Below are positions 33,431 through 42,050 of a stretch of DNA of 42,050 bases, one piece after another. The position numbers and the translations under genes are program-made. The notes under the pieces were generated by a model. The model was not told the origin of the DNA, did not search any database, and worked only from the letters and a program-made list of their open reading frames with translations. How positions within the stretch are numbered: the stretch's first letter is position 1; each line of letters opens with the position of its first letter. The DNA is from Lentisphaerae bacterium RIFOXYA12_FULL_48_11 (GTDB taxonomy: Bacteria > Verrucomicrobiota > Kiritimatiellia > UBA8416 > YA12-FULL-48-11): positions 1 to 42,050 of the forward strand of contig MHBM01000161.1 of assembly GCA_001804885.1 (NCBI GenBank). The letters are read 5' to 3'.

Positions 33431-34948
33431 CTATTTACCAGTACCGGCAACCGCAGTGAGGCGCAACTGGGTCGGAATATACAAAACGCCGTCTACCGCT
33501 GTAACGGTAATCGGCGGGGTCTTAAGACGAGTTTGAGAAATGATGTGTTTTTCTTTCCCGGCTTTGAACACCCAGAAGATATTTGATTCAGTGGCAACAT
33601 ACACTTTTCCATCGGCAACAAATGCAGATGCACACCATGTTTTGCCTTCCAATGAATGAACCCAATATCGCTCCCCCGTTTCTGTATCAAAGCAGTGGAG
33701 ATTGCCGGTGGTGTCTGGTATATACAACAAATCTTCGGCAATCGCCGACATGGCCAGGCTTCGATCAACAAGTCTTGAGTCCCACACTTTTTTCCCTGTG
33801 GCCGCATCAATACATGACAGGCAACCTTGTCCGACGCCATGAACGGGGCTCTGTCCAATCGTTATGTAGACACGCCCTTTGTAAAAGACCGGAACACCTA
33901 TAATTTCACTTGGACCTGCAGGTGTCCTTCGGCTGTGAGACGAATACACGATCGGGGTCCCGTCATGTACCCTGTAATCAGATGGATTACAGTCATATTC
34001 CCATACCTTTTTGAGGAGCTGAACGTTACCCCCGGGCCGGGGCGGTTCGAATGCGTACATGATTCCGTCACCTGCTCCGAAGAAAACCAGGGCTTTTCCA
34101 TTCACCATTCCCGCAATTGGGGAAGACCAGTTGCAGTGAAAAAGTCTCCGGCCAATTTTCTCATCATCCTTTGCCACCAGTCTGCCGGTTTTCTTGTCGA
34201 GAACGATCAGGGTTGGAGCATCAGGCTTTGGAACCTTATTATGCCTGTCATCTATTCCATTGGAAGTGCACGCAAAAATGAGATCATCAATCATCAGTAA
34301 CGTACTGCCGCAGACATCATGAAGTACGACATCTAGTTCCTGGATGAGGTTGTATTTCCAAATGATGTCGCCGTCAGCAGGTTGCAGGATCCTGTCAGCG
34401 GCATTGGTTATGCCCATGTAGTTCAGCTCATCCATGAATGGGCCGTCATTGCCGTTAGCCTGCCCGTAGCGGTCAAGGCAGAGAATCTCACCACGGTTTC
34501 CGATAATATAAATTCTGTCACCATCTACAAGCGGACTGGAACAGATTCCGCAACGCCACTGGTCAAAATGATACGGCGGTTTGATTCCTTCAAAATAACG
34601 CGGGCTGGGCAGCTGCCATACAAGTTTACCGGTAGCCTGTTCAACACACATAAGCAGTCCGCCACCGGTTGACTCCACGCCAGGACGCTCAACTGTGTTG
34701 TCATTGCACCCGATATAAATCCTGCCGCGGTCAATTGTAGGAATGGAATACTGGTGCGTGCCCGTTCTGATTTCCCACAGCGGCTGATTGGTAAAACCAT
34801 CTACCGGCAGATTTTTTGCATTGCCTGCCATATTGGAATTGTTCGAACCACCCCACCTGATTAATACCGACCCTTTATCCGCGCCCGAACCAGCACAGGC
34901 CAGCATTGAGAAAATGATGAAAGCAGTTGCAGATTTCCATGTGCTCAT
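33431..34948 (-). CDS. Secreted PQQ-type beta-propeller protein
   Basis: The second of two nearby ATG codons is used because GGAT precedes it by 6 nt. A signal peptide follows; its MLAC could also serve as a lipobox. The mature protein has repeated blade motifs of the PQQ-like quinoprotein fold: TGKLVWQLPSP, DGDRIYIIGNRGEILCLDRY, GRVYITIGQSP, ATGKKVWDSRLVD, TGERYWVHSLEG and DGKVYVATESN. The pattern of roughly eight blades fills 505 residues. No haem motif (CxxCH) is seen, and dedicated PQQ ligands cannot be judged. It resembles BamB-like or unassigned PVC propellers and probably is a periplasmic binding or scaffold protein rather than a dehydrogenase. Confidence 0.85.
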   Translation of the reverse strand: MSTWKSATAFIIFSMLACAGSGADKGSVLIRWGGSNNSNMAGNAKNLPVDGFTNQPLWEIRTGTHQYSIPTIDRGRIYIGCNDNTVERPGVESTGGGLLMCVEQATGKLVWQLPSPRYFEGIKPPYHFDQWRCGICSSPLVDGDRIYIIGNRGEILCLDRYGQANGNDGPFMDELNYMGITNAADRILQPADGDIIWKYNLIQELDVVLHDVCGSTLLMIDDLIFACTSNGIDDRHNKVPKPDAPTLIVLDKKTGRLVAKDDEKIGRRLFHCNWSSPIAGMVNGKALVFFGAGDGIMYAFEPPRPGGNVQLLKKVWEYDCNPSDYRVHDGTPIVYSSHSRRTPAGPSEIIGVPVFYKGRVYITIGQSPVHGVGQGCLSCIDAATGKKVWDSRLVDRSLAMSAIAEDLLYIPDTTGNLHCFDTETGERYWVHSLEGKTWCASAFVADGKVYVATESNIFWVFKAGKEKHIISQTRLKTPPITVTAVDGVLYIPTQLRLTAVAGTGK

Positions 34949-34992
34949 TGTCATATCCGGAAGATAACTTTAAATTACCTCGATGTGACTTA

Positions 34993-37809
34993 TTACTGAA
35001 TTATTATTACAGTACCGAAAGACCTGGTGGCTTTGCCATAAGAAATAAATGAACCGTTGAATCCCTCGTTCATATAGCAGGCCCAGATCCAGTTTGCGGA
35101 ACATTCACGACTATAAATCCTTGGTTCGTCCACGATACCGTTAAAGTAACGGTCACCATTGAACGTTCCCATTCGTGTAATGAAAGCCGCACCTGCATTC
35201 AGATTCCCAACAACCGAGGCGGTCGGGTTACCATTCAAATAAAGAGAATAAGTTATTCCATCATATGCAACCGCGGCATGATACCAGTTGCCGGTATTAA
35301 CCAGGCTTGCAGAAGTCAATGTTCCGGTGGTACCCGGCCCGATATAATATATCTGCAACCTGTTGGTTGAGCCGCATGCAAGGGTCAGCGCAGTACTTGG
35401 TGTATTGGCACCATAAAGAGAAATCAACCTGTTATCCGAGCTGCTCGTTACGATTGCAGCCGGATTCATCCAGCAGGAGAGCGTTACCGGAGTATTGGTT
35501 GATGGAAGAAAAGTTGAAGACGAGACCAGGCCTATGTAATTGCTGTCAGCCGGTCTGAATTCCTGGGCATAAGAAATTCGACCGACAACACTGGAACTGC
35601 CTCCGTTAAGTCCATAATCTGAACCGTTATACCTGTTTGGCGATGAATCAGCCAGGCTTTCTGCATCATTAACGCGCCCGAAATGCCAGACTCCGAGACA
35701 ATCATCAGACCATGCAGAGCCATCGAGCGTATAAACCGGCCTGTTTGTTGCATTAGGATTGCTGAAATATGCCCAGATATACGTGCTTGGTCCTGCAAGT
35801 TGTGGAACCTGGACCCAGATGTATGAATTCCCGTTTGTATTCCATTCCTCCACTTCATAGTTAAGTGCCACTGTTTCACCGGCATTCGCAAAACGCAAAT
35901 CACCTCCATTTACCGGATCCTTGAACAGGCTGTACGAGAAATCCTGGATGTTGGTGTTTAACACAACCAATGCCGGAAAGTTTGTAAGAGTCTCACCCCT
36001 GTTATACCCGCTGAACGTAAGCCGCATCCGGTACAACCAGGCTCCAGGTACATCATTGTCTGAAATTACAACGCTGGCATTACTCTGGCTCCCGATAATG
36101 TAATTACCGGACGCAAGAGTCACCAAGACAGTCTCGTTATTTTCCATCCAGGCATCGTCATCGAACGGTATTATTGCAAAATTCGTTACCGTTACACCGG
36201 CGGGCATTACAATGCTGCCGGAGAGAGCCGCATAATCAAGTCCATTACTTGCCGTTCCGGTAATCGCATAATTAACCGTAAGAGAACTTCCTGCAGCTGA
36301 GACCGGCCTTGAGAATGTAATTGTCCCCTGCCCAGGCTGTCCTTCTGCCAGATTGGTATTGCCGGCATTAAGCGTAACTTCTCCTGTTATGAAAACCCCC
36401 GAATATGAAGCCCAGCTGACTCCACTGGTATTTTCTGCACTGAACCGGTAATAATAATTGGTATTTGCATTTAAGCCGGTAATATTCGTGCTGAACGTTA
36501 CAGGAGTGGCCGTAAGATTGGTTCCAAAATAGTTGGTGCTCGCCCACAGGGACGCGTTCGTATCTCCGTCACTGTTTCCAAGGTAAACCCGCACACTGCA
36601 GGGCGAAGAGCCGGTAGACAGCAGCGTGCCGGACATCATTGCCGAATTCAAGGTTATGTTCGACACAAACCCCTCGTGAATTATGAAAGGCCGCGAATTG
36701 TACATCGCCGCATCATATGAATTGAATGTGCTGTTGGACGCCTGGTTCATCCAGCAGGTGTATAGCCAGTTTGAAGAGCGGGCCGTCCTTGAAATACTGA
36801 CTTCATCAATCTCTCCGTTGAAATAAGCAGTTGGTGAAAGAGGTTCAGGATTTCCTGTGTCAGACCCTATTCGAAGCAAGACTGCAGTGCTGTCAATAGC
36901 TCCGCCGACACTCACTGTACCCTTAAGAACACCATCAATGTATGTACTTGCCGTTGTACCGTTGAACGTTCCCGTCACCAGATACCACTGATTTGAATTC
37001 AACGACATGGTGTGTTCTGCTGCAAAGTTACCACCGCTTCGTTTGACCAGAAAGGCCATTCCGCCTGATGGTGTTCCCTGAAGCAGGAAATAGCTATTAT
37101 CCTTCTCGAGCACGCGGTAACTGCTCCCGCTCGCTGGAAGATCGACCTTCGACCTGATCCAAGCGGTAACAGTCAACCCCGTGGTAACTGCCGTGGAAAG
37201 GCTAGCAGAATTGCTTATGCCAAGGGAATTTGCACCACTGAAAGTATTACAAGCCCCTATTTTGCCGGATGAGTTCCGGGCTGGGTCTGCCCCGTATGTC
37301 AGATTGGGCGTTGCGTCGTTGTTATAGCTGGAAGAATCATTTCTGACTGCAGCGGCATCCTCTGTAAGATGCCAGACGCCAGAATAGGCATTCGACCACG
37401 TCGAGCCATCCGTTGAATATACAGGAGGATTGGTATCGGCACTGTTACCCCAATATGACCAGATAAAAGTGTTTGTCCCGGCAAGTTCCGGTACCTGGAC
37501 CCAAATGTATGAATTTCCGTTCGTGTTCCACTCCTCTATTTCGTAATTCAATGTGACGGTCTGGTTGGAATTCTGAAACCGAAGGTCACCTCCGGTGGCA
37601 GGCGCAGCAAACTGACTGTAGAAGAAATTCGTGATATTGGTGCTCAAAGTCACAAGGACAGGAAAATTAGAAAGGGGTTCATTCCCGGTATAGCCAGGGA
37701 ATGATATTTTCATCCTTACGGTCTCACCGTAAACTTCTGCCGACAGGCTGCTCAACATCAGCAAGAGAACAAGCATACGGATAATTCTGTTAGTCATCCT
37801 GAACCACAT
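34993..37809 (-). CDS. Large secreted protein with duplicated DUF2341-LamG units and a Calx-beta domain
   Basis: The start at 37809 has GGGAG 7 nt upstream; later ATG codons lack this. A signal peptide ends near VYGE. The order is DUF2341 (about 35-115), LamG (about 145-340), an FN3-like segment (about 370-475), Calx-beta (about 480-590), a second DUF2341 (about 590-680) and a second LamG (about 710-915). The first and second DUF2341 share long stretches such as EEWNTNGNSYIWVQVP, so it arose by internal duplication. LamG and Calx-beta both suggest calcium-dependent binding outside the cell. A surface adhesin or glycan-binding protein is likely. No sorting signal was recognised at the C-terminus. 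Confidence 0.87.
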   Translation of the reverse strand: MWFRMTNRIIRMLVLLLMLSSLSAEVYGETVRMKISFPGYTGNEPLSNFPVLVTLSTNITNFFYSQFAAPATGGDLRFQNSNQTVTLNYEIEEWNTNGNSYIWVQVPELAGTNTFIWSYWGNSADTNPPVYSTDGSTWSNAYSGVWHLTEDAAAVRNDSSSYNNDATPNLTYGADPARNSSGKIGACNTFSGANSLGISNSASLSTAVTTGLTVTAWIRSKVDLPASGSSYRVLEKDNSYFLLQGTPSGGMAFLVKRSGGNFAAEHTMSLNSNQWYLVTGTFNGTTASTYIDGVLKGTVSVGGAIDSTAVLLRIGSDTGNPEPLSPTAYFNGEIDEVSISRTARSSNWLYTCWMNQASNSTFNSYDAAMYNSRPFIIHEGFVSNITLNSAMMSGTLLSTGSSPCSVRVYLGNSDGDTNASLWASTNYFGTNLTATPVTFSTNITGLNANTNYYYRFSAENTSGVSWASYSGVFITGEVTLNAGNTNLAEGQPGQGTITFSRPVSAAGSSLTVNYAITGTASNGLDYAALSGSIVMPAGVTVTNFAIIPFDDDAWMENNETVLVTLASGNYIIGSQSNASVVISDNDVPGAWLYRMRLTFSGYNRGETLTNFPALVVLNTNIQDFSYSLFKDPVNGGDLRFANAGETVALNYEVEEWNTNGNSYIWVQVPQLAGPSTYIWAYFSNPNATNRPVYTLDGSAWSDDCLGVWHFGRVNDAESLADSSPNRYNGSDYGLNGGSSSVVGRISYAQEFRPADSNYIGLVSSSTFLPSTNTPVTLSCWMNPAAIVTSSSDNRLISLYGANTPSTALTLACGSTNRLQIYYIGPGTTGTLTSASLVNTGNWYHAAVAYDGITYSLYLNGNPTASVVGNLNAGAAFITRMGTFNGDRYFNGIVDEPRIYSRECSANWIWACYMNEGFNGSFISYGKATRSFGTVIIIQ

Positions 37810-37874
37810 CAACAATCTCCCTGCATATGACAAAAACAGATGTCCCCATCACTCGCGTCTTTATCAGTATAATT

Positions 37875-37903
37875 TTGACTTTATAAGTTTTAAATGTTAG
37901 CAT
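37875..37903 (+). promoter_or_regulatory. Promoter of the beta-helix gene
   Basis: TTGACT (37875-37880) and TAGCAT (37898-37903) are separated by 17 nt. The -10 matches the consensus in 4 of 6 positions. The leader would be about 50 bases. Confidence 0.45.
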
Positions 37904-37961
37904 TTTGCATAGAAAAAGGAAGGGGTATATACATACTTCCCTGTTGTTTTAGGAGATGCCA

Positions 37962-39038
37962 GTGAATAAATCATTATTAAGCAAGTTTGTTGGTATCGCT
38001 TTGTTTTCTCTCGTTTCAGGTAGAGTTCTGGTTGCCGATGACTACTGGGTTCCAAAAGGTGATCCGGGTACCGAAGCCGGAGTCATGAAAACACTGGAAC
38101 AGGTTGAGCCCAGAACAATTGTAACCAACTTACCCTTTAACATAACAAATTCAGGTTCCTACTACCTTGTACGTACCCTTACAGGATCCGATGGTAATTA
38201 CGGCATAGCGATAGCTGCCAATGAAGTTAAGCTCGACTTGAACGGTTTCTCTCTCAATGGTACTTCTAACTCTCTGAGCGCTATACTTGTAACCGCTCCG
38301 ACTGAGAATATATCCATACGTAATGGTGTTATACGTAACTGGGGACAGTTTGGTGTAGAAGCTACTAATGGAATAGACGTGGTCATAATGGATGTAAAAG
38401 CTTTCGGGAACGGGTATGGCGGTCTTTATGTCGGACAGAACGCTATTATGGAACGTTGTTCCGTCTACGGTTGTGGATTTGCTGGTGGTGCCATGGGACA
38501 CAACCCTCCCTGGAATGACGGTATACAGGTTGGATCTTTCAGTACAATAAAAGACTGCAAAATCCGTGGTAACGGCGGTGCCGGTATTCATACATATAAT
38601 CACAGCCGGATCATCGGCTGTACTTCAGTACTTAACACCAATGCAACCGGTGTATCTGTTGAAGATTACTGTACCGTCAAAGAATGCACAGCTGCACAGA
38701 ACAAAATTGGTATAGCAATGTCCAGTAAATGCCGTGTTTCGGAAAATACCGTTGGCGAAAATGGTATTCTCGGACAACCGAACTGGCCCAACGGTATAGA
38801 AATCAACGGCAACAACAACCTGATTGAAAAGAATTCCGTATCCTATAACTTCGTCGGTATTCGAGTCATGGGCACGGGCAACCTGGTGATAAATAATTTT
38901 GTAAGCAAGAGCATGAACACTGATATCTACGTTCAGAACGTGAGCAACTATGTCGGAGCAGTATCGATGTTTACTAATAATTTTGGGGCCATCACCAACA
39001 TAAATCCCTGGATGAATTTCAGCTTTAGTGGACCGTGA
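37962..39038 (+). CDS. Secreted right-handed parallel beta-helix protein
   Basis: AGGAG (37951-37955) touches the ATG at 37956, so the GTG at 37962, 6 nt away, is the better start. A signal peptide ends near VLVA. The body is a run of beta-helix coils with NGVIRNWGQFGVEA, SVYGCGFAGG, DCKIRGNGGAGIHTYNHSRI, NTNATGVSVEDYC, QNKIGIAMSSKCRVSENTV and NNLIEKNSVSYNFVGIRV. The pattern is of the pectate-lyase-like superfamily, but no catalytic residues of a named lyase can be assigned. It is likely a secreted polysaccharide-binding or lyase-like protein. It overlaps nothing, and the next gene begins 7 bases after its stop. Confidence 0.85.
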   Translation: MNKSLLSKFVGIALFSLVSGRVLVADDYWVPKGDPGTEAGVMKTLEQVEPRTIVTNLPFNITNSGSYYLVRTLTGSDGNYGIAIAANEVKLDLNGFSLNGTSNSLSAILVTAPTENISIRNGVIRNWGQFGVEATNGIDVVIMDVKAFGNGYGGLYVGQNAIMERCSVYGCGFAGGAMGHNPPWNDGIQVGSFSTIKDCKIRGNGGAGIHTYNHSRIIGCTSVLNTNATGVSVEDYCTVKECTAAQNKIGIAMSSKCRVSENTVGENGILGQPNWPNGIEINGNNNLIEKNSVSYNFVGIRVMGTGNLVINNFVSKSMNTDIYVQNVSNYVGAVSMFTNNFGAITNINPWMNFSFSGP

Positions 39039-39045
39039 AGAAAAA

Positions 39046-39933
39046 ATGAAGACCCGGACAAGAATTTTTACAGGTATAATATTCAGTATTTTTATGGCTT
39101 CTCTTGTTCTTGCAACCACCAACTCCACCATCAATTCGTCATCATCAAATAAATGGGCCTGGTCATCCAGCGTCGGTTGGATAAACTGCAGGAGTGACCT
39201 GACCAACGGTGTGGTTATAGGTCAATATGTCTGCTCCGGTTTCATGTACAGCCCAACCGCAGGCTGGATATGCCTGGGCAACGGTAGTCCATCCAACGGA
39301 ATCCAGTATGCCACCAATTCAGCAACCGATTACGGAGTAAATCACGACGGACAGGGCCACCTTTCAGGTTATGCCTGGTGCCCAAGTGCAGGCTGGATAA
39401 GCTTCAGTTGGACAAATGCCACTGACCCGCAGGCCCCGAAAATTGATTTGCAGACTGGATACCTCGTCGGTTATGCCTGGGGCTCAGGCGTGGGCTGGAT
39501 CAGCCTGAGTAATCTTTCCACCCGACTCAAAACGGATACCATTTTCCAGGGTGATTCTTCCAATACAAATGGTATTCCCGACGCCTGGGCCCTAACCTAT
39601 TTCGGCACCACGAACGTGGACTTTTCCATCGATTCGGACACCGATGGCGTGATTAATGCCTATGAATATATTGCAGGCACCAATCCCACAAACCAGAACG
39701 ATTGCCTTGATATCCGTGACGTGACACTGTCCGGAACAAACATTGAATTCATATGGTCGAGTACGCAGATACGAAACTATAAAATTGAAATGAAAACCAA
39801 CCTGATGGATGCAGTCTGGACGGACAGCGGCATGGGTACAATACTCGCCGATTCATCTTCCAATACCGTCCGTTCCATTCCTTCCGGAACACAGGGTTAT
39901 TTCAGGGTAAAAGCCGTTATCCCGTTGCAATGA
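39046..39933 (+). CDS. Secreted GYAW/GWI-repeat protein with TSP3-like segment
   Basis: The ATG at 39046 is chosen over a GTG inside the preceding gene; it gives a clean signal peptide (ending LVLA). Residues about 35-165 hold three repeats with WAWSSSVGWINC, GYAWCPSAGWISF and GYAWGSGVGWISL. The repeat is frequent in secreted PVC proteins, as I recall, and has no named function. A calcium-binding TSP3-like segment follows (DSDTDGVINAYEYIAGTNP). The C-terminal domain has IEMKTNLMDAVWTDSG and GYFRVKAV, a beta domain typical of the same group. With 295 residues it may be exported to the surface and follows the beta-helix gene so closely that the two are probably one operon. Confidence 0.82.
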   Translation: MKTRTRIFTGIIFSIFMASLVLATTNSTINSSSSNKWAWSSSVGWINCRSDLTNGVVIGQYVCSGFMYSPTAGWICLGNGSPSNGIQYATNSATDYGVNHDGQGHLSGYAWCPSAGWISFSWTNATDPQAPKIDLQTGYLVGYAWGSGVGWISLSNLSTRLKTDTIFQGDSSNTNGIPDAWALTYFGTTNVDFSIDSDTDGVINAYEYIAGTNPTNQNDCLDIRDVTLSGTNIEFIWSSTQIRNYKIEMKTNLMDAVWTDSGMGTILADSSSNTVRSIPSGTQGYFRVKAVIPLQ

Positions 39934-40041
39934 CGTTTGTAATATCTCATCAGAACCCAGCATAGAAAATTTGATTTATCCCACATCTCACCCTTGAGGC
40001 TTGATCCATTTTAATAAATGTAGCAGTCTAATACGACGGTG

Positions 40042-42050
40042 ATGAATAATGAGTCCAAACCAAGTACAGGAATCCCGGGGCTTGATAAAATACTTCAGGA
40101 GATACGTCCGGGAGATAACGTAGTCTGGCAGGTTGACAACGTCCGAGATTACTGCCCTTTTGTACGTTCCTTCTGCATAGAAGCAAGACGTCAGAAACGT
40201 GATCTTATTTATTTCCGCTTCGCCGACCATGATCCTGTTATCCCGAAAGAAGTTAGGGCCAACATTTATAAACTTCACCCGGAACATGGTTTTGAGAACT
40301 TTATATCCGAAATATTCCACGTCATAGAAAAATTCGGCTCGGGAGCCTGTTATGTATTCGACTGCCTGTCGGAACTTGCTGTCGACTGGTACAGCGATCG
40401 CATGCTGGGTAACTTCTTCATGCTGACGTGCCCTTACCTTTTTAACTATGATACGATTACCTACTTCGCTCTCCTGAGAAACCACCATACATCCTTTTCA
40501 ATTGACGCCATTCATAACACAGCGCAGGTGGTGCTGGACCTTTACAAGGATACAAACGACACTTACGTGTACCCTTTGAAAGTTTATGGGCGCTACTCCC
40601 GTACAATGTACATGCCACACAAGAAGGAAGGCGCGATATTCATCCCCGTAACAAAAAGCATAATCCTTTCAGATGTCATGGCCCTTAATCCAGGACACTG
40701 GCTCGATTTCACTACAAGTCGGCCTGATGTCTGGACCCGGACCTTCAGTTACGCACAAGACCTTGCACGCGGAGCCATCAAGGTTGCGGCCAGGGAAAAG
40801 GATAAAATCCTGCACCGGCTCCTGAGGATGGTTGCCACGCGGGATGATCGCGCCCTGAAACTGGCCTGCAAATATCTCAACCTCAAGGATCTGGTAGATG
40901 TAGGCAGGCGCATGATCGGAACCGGCCTCATCGGCGGAAAATCTCTCGGCATGCTTGTAGCCAGAGCAATATTGAAGAAAAAGGAACCATCTATCGCCGA
41001 GAAACTGGAATCACACGACTCATTCTATATCGGATCCGATGTTTTTTATACATACCTGATACAAAACAAGTGCTGGTGGGTAAGGCGTAGATTGAATCAT
41101 GCTTCAAGCTTTGGCGACAACACCAGTGAAGCACAGAAACTTCTGCTTGCTGGTACTTTTCCAAAAGACATCCAGGACCAGTTCATGAACATGCTCGATT
41201 ACTTTGGACAATCCCCCATCATCGTCCGTTCATCAAGCCTGCTGGAAGATGCATATGGAAACGCATTTTCCGGTAAATACGAAAGCGTTTTCTGCGCCAA
41301 CCAGGGTTCACCACAGGAACGCCTTGAAAATTTTATAAATGCAGTCCGCTCTGTCTACGCGAGCACATTAAGTAAGGAAGCACTTTCGTACAGGGCACAC
41401 TGGAACCTGCTTGACCGCGATGAACAGATGGCCCTTCTTGTACAACGCGTTTCCGGAGCCTTCTATGACGACATTTATTTTCCGCAGCTTGCCGGCGTTG
41501 GGTTCTCGTTCAACCCTTATGTCTGGAACAAGGACATCGATCCAAAGGAAGGCATGTTGAGACTGGTCTTCGGGCTTGGGACGAGGGCAGTTGACCGCAG
41601 CGATGACGACTATACCCGTATCGTGGCGTTAAACATGCCGCTAAAAAGACCGGATGCAGGTCACGGCGACATGCGCAAGTTTGCCCAGCGTAACGTGGAT
41701 ATCCTCGATCTCCAGGAAAACACACACACCTCGCGCTATTTCGAAAAAGTTGCAGCAAAGGCAAAAGACCTGCCCATGGAAATCTTTGCCACACAGGATC
41801 CGATAACCGAACAACGAGCAAGTGAACGTGGAATAAGCAACGTTTTCTCCTGGGTGCTGACCTTCGATGAACTGCTTTCCAACACCCCATTTGTCAAAGA
41901 CATGCGGAAAATACTGAAGACACTTCAGGGTGCATATGATTATCCGGTTGATATAGAATTCACTGCCAATTTCCTGAACAGCAGAGAATACAAAATCAAC
42001 CTTCTCCAGTGCCGTCCTTTCCAGGTGAAGGGGAATATACGAAACGTTAA
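40042..42050 (+). CDS. PEP/pyruvate-binding domain protein with RecA/KaiC-like N-terminus, 3' end missing
   Basis: The frame is open without a stop from the ATG at 40042 to the right edge (669 codons), so the C-terminus lies outside. The N-terminal part has TGIPGLDKILQEIRPGDNVVW, like KaiC/RecA-type ATPases, but with no GxxxxGKT P-loop after it, so ATP binding there is doubtful. Residues about 290-600 have the PPDK_N signature: GTGLIGGKSLGM, IIVRSSSLLEDAYGNAFSGK and RLVFGLGTRAVDR. This domain binds ATP and pyruvate in PEP synthases and pyruvate phosphate dikinases. The swivelling phosphohistidine domain is not visible before the edge. A role in central carbon metabolism or its control is likely. 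No good ribosome binding site was seen. Confidence 0.85.
   Translation, partial: MNNESKPSTGIPGLDKILQEIRPGDNVVWQVDNVRDYCPFVRSFCIEARRQKRDLIYFRFADHDPVIPKEVRANIYKLHPEHGFENFISEIFHVIEKFGSGACYVFDCLSELAVDWYSDRMLGNFFMLTCPYLFNYDTITYFALLRNHHTSFSIDAIHNTAQVVLDLYKDTNDTYVYPLKVYGRYSRTMYMPHKKEGAIFIPVTKSIILSDVMALNPGHWLDFTTSRPDVWTRTFSYAQDLARGAIKVAAREKDKILHRLLRMVATRDDRALKLACKYLNLKDLVDVGRRMIGTGLIGGKSLGMLVARAILKKKEPSIAEKLESHDSFYIGSDVFYTYLIQNKCWWVRRRLNHASSFGDNTSEAQKLLLAGTFPKDIQDQFMNMLDYFGQSPIIVRSSSLLEDAYGNAFSGKYESVFCANQGSPQERLENFINAVRSVYASTLSKEALSYRAHWNLLDRDEQMALLVQRVSGAFYDDIYFPQLAGVGFSFNPYVWNKDIDPKEGMLRLVFGLGTRAVDRSDDDYTRIVALNMPLKRPDAGHGDMRKFAQRNVDILDLQENTHTSRYFEKVAAKAKDLPMEIFATQDPITEQRASERGISNVFSWVLTFDELLSNTPFVKDMRKILKTLQGAYDYPVDIEFTANFLNSREYKINLLQCRPFQVKGNIRNV

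Noticed and set aside
1..42050. CRISPR array, prophage, integrase or insertion sequence with its own transposase
   Set aside because: No regularly spaced direct repeats, no integrase, transposase or phage structural gene was found; repeats seen are short intergenic elements.

Overview
The window looks like a chromosomal segment of a heterotrophic, Gram-negative, polysaccharide-degrading bacterium. The PVC superphylum is most likely (Verrucomicrobiota, Lentisphaerota or Kiritimatiellota). This rests on secreted glycoside hydrolases, LamG/DUF2341/beta-helix surface proteins, an outer-membrane porin, lipoproteins, and GC-rich palindromic intergenic repeats of a kind I associate with those phyla. 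The phylum is an inference; there is no rRNA or other marker gene here.

Layout. 1-5.1 kb: two divergent secreted proteins, a GH42-like glycosidase (cut by the left edge) and a neutral-ceramidase-like/LamG protein. 5.2-9.3 kb: tRNA-Arg(UCG) with its promoter, a lipoprotein, a DUF362 protein, a sugar-type nucleotidyltransferase and a TorF-like porin. 9.3-13.1 kb: an unknown secreted helical protein, DNA polymerase IV, and a CPA2 antiporter preceded by a clear fluoride riboswitch whose terminator overlaps the pseudoknot strand. 13.1-15.8 kb: a repeat-rich gap, three small minus-strand genes (two are paralogues), a zinc-ribbon protein and a stand-alone receiver protein. 15.8-20.8 kb: a small flagellar-type cluster (short rod-like protein, RTX-repeat protein, divergent flagellin) followed by REC-HDOD and REC proteins. 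20.8-23.4 kb: a CsgG/LpoB-like protein with FN3 domains and a GH10 xylanase.

23.5-30.0 kb is a compact six-gene operon: XRE-cupin regulator, cupin protein, Gfo/Idh/MocA oxidoreductase, SDR, fumarate-reductase-like flavoprotein and MFS transporter. It has a strong promoter and a palindrome over the ribosome binding site. It reads as a self-regulated uptake and oxidation pathway for an unidentified small molecule, plausibly a sugar, sugar acid or cyclitol, and is the best candidate for an undescribed pathway.

30.0-42.05 kb: a palindromic-ended repeat element, a GH29 fucosidase with a discoidin-like domain, a four-helix membrane protein next to a lipoprotein gene split by an in-frame TGA, a run of secreted beta-rich proteins (PQQ-type propeller, duplicated DUF2341/LamG protein, beta-helix, GYAW/GWI-repeat protein), and a PEP/pyruvate-binding protein with a RecA/KaiC-like N-terminus that runs off the right edge.

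All calls come from reading the sequence; no database search was run. Start sites were moved from the longest possible ORF where a signal peptide, ribosome binding site or family N-terminus favoured a shorter one.
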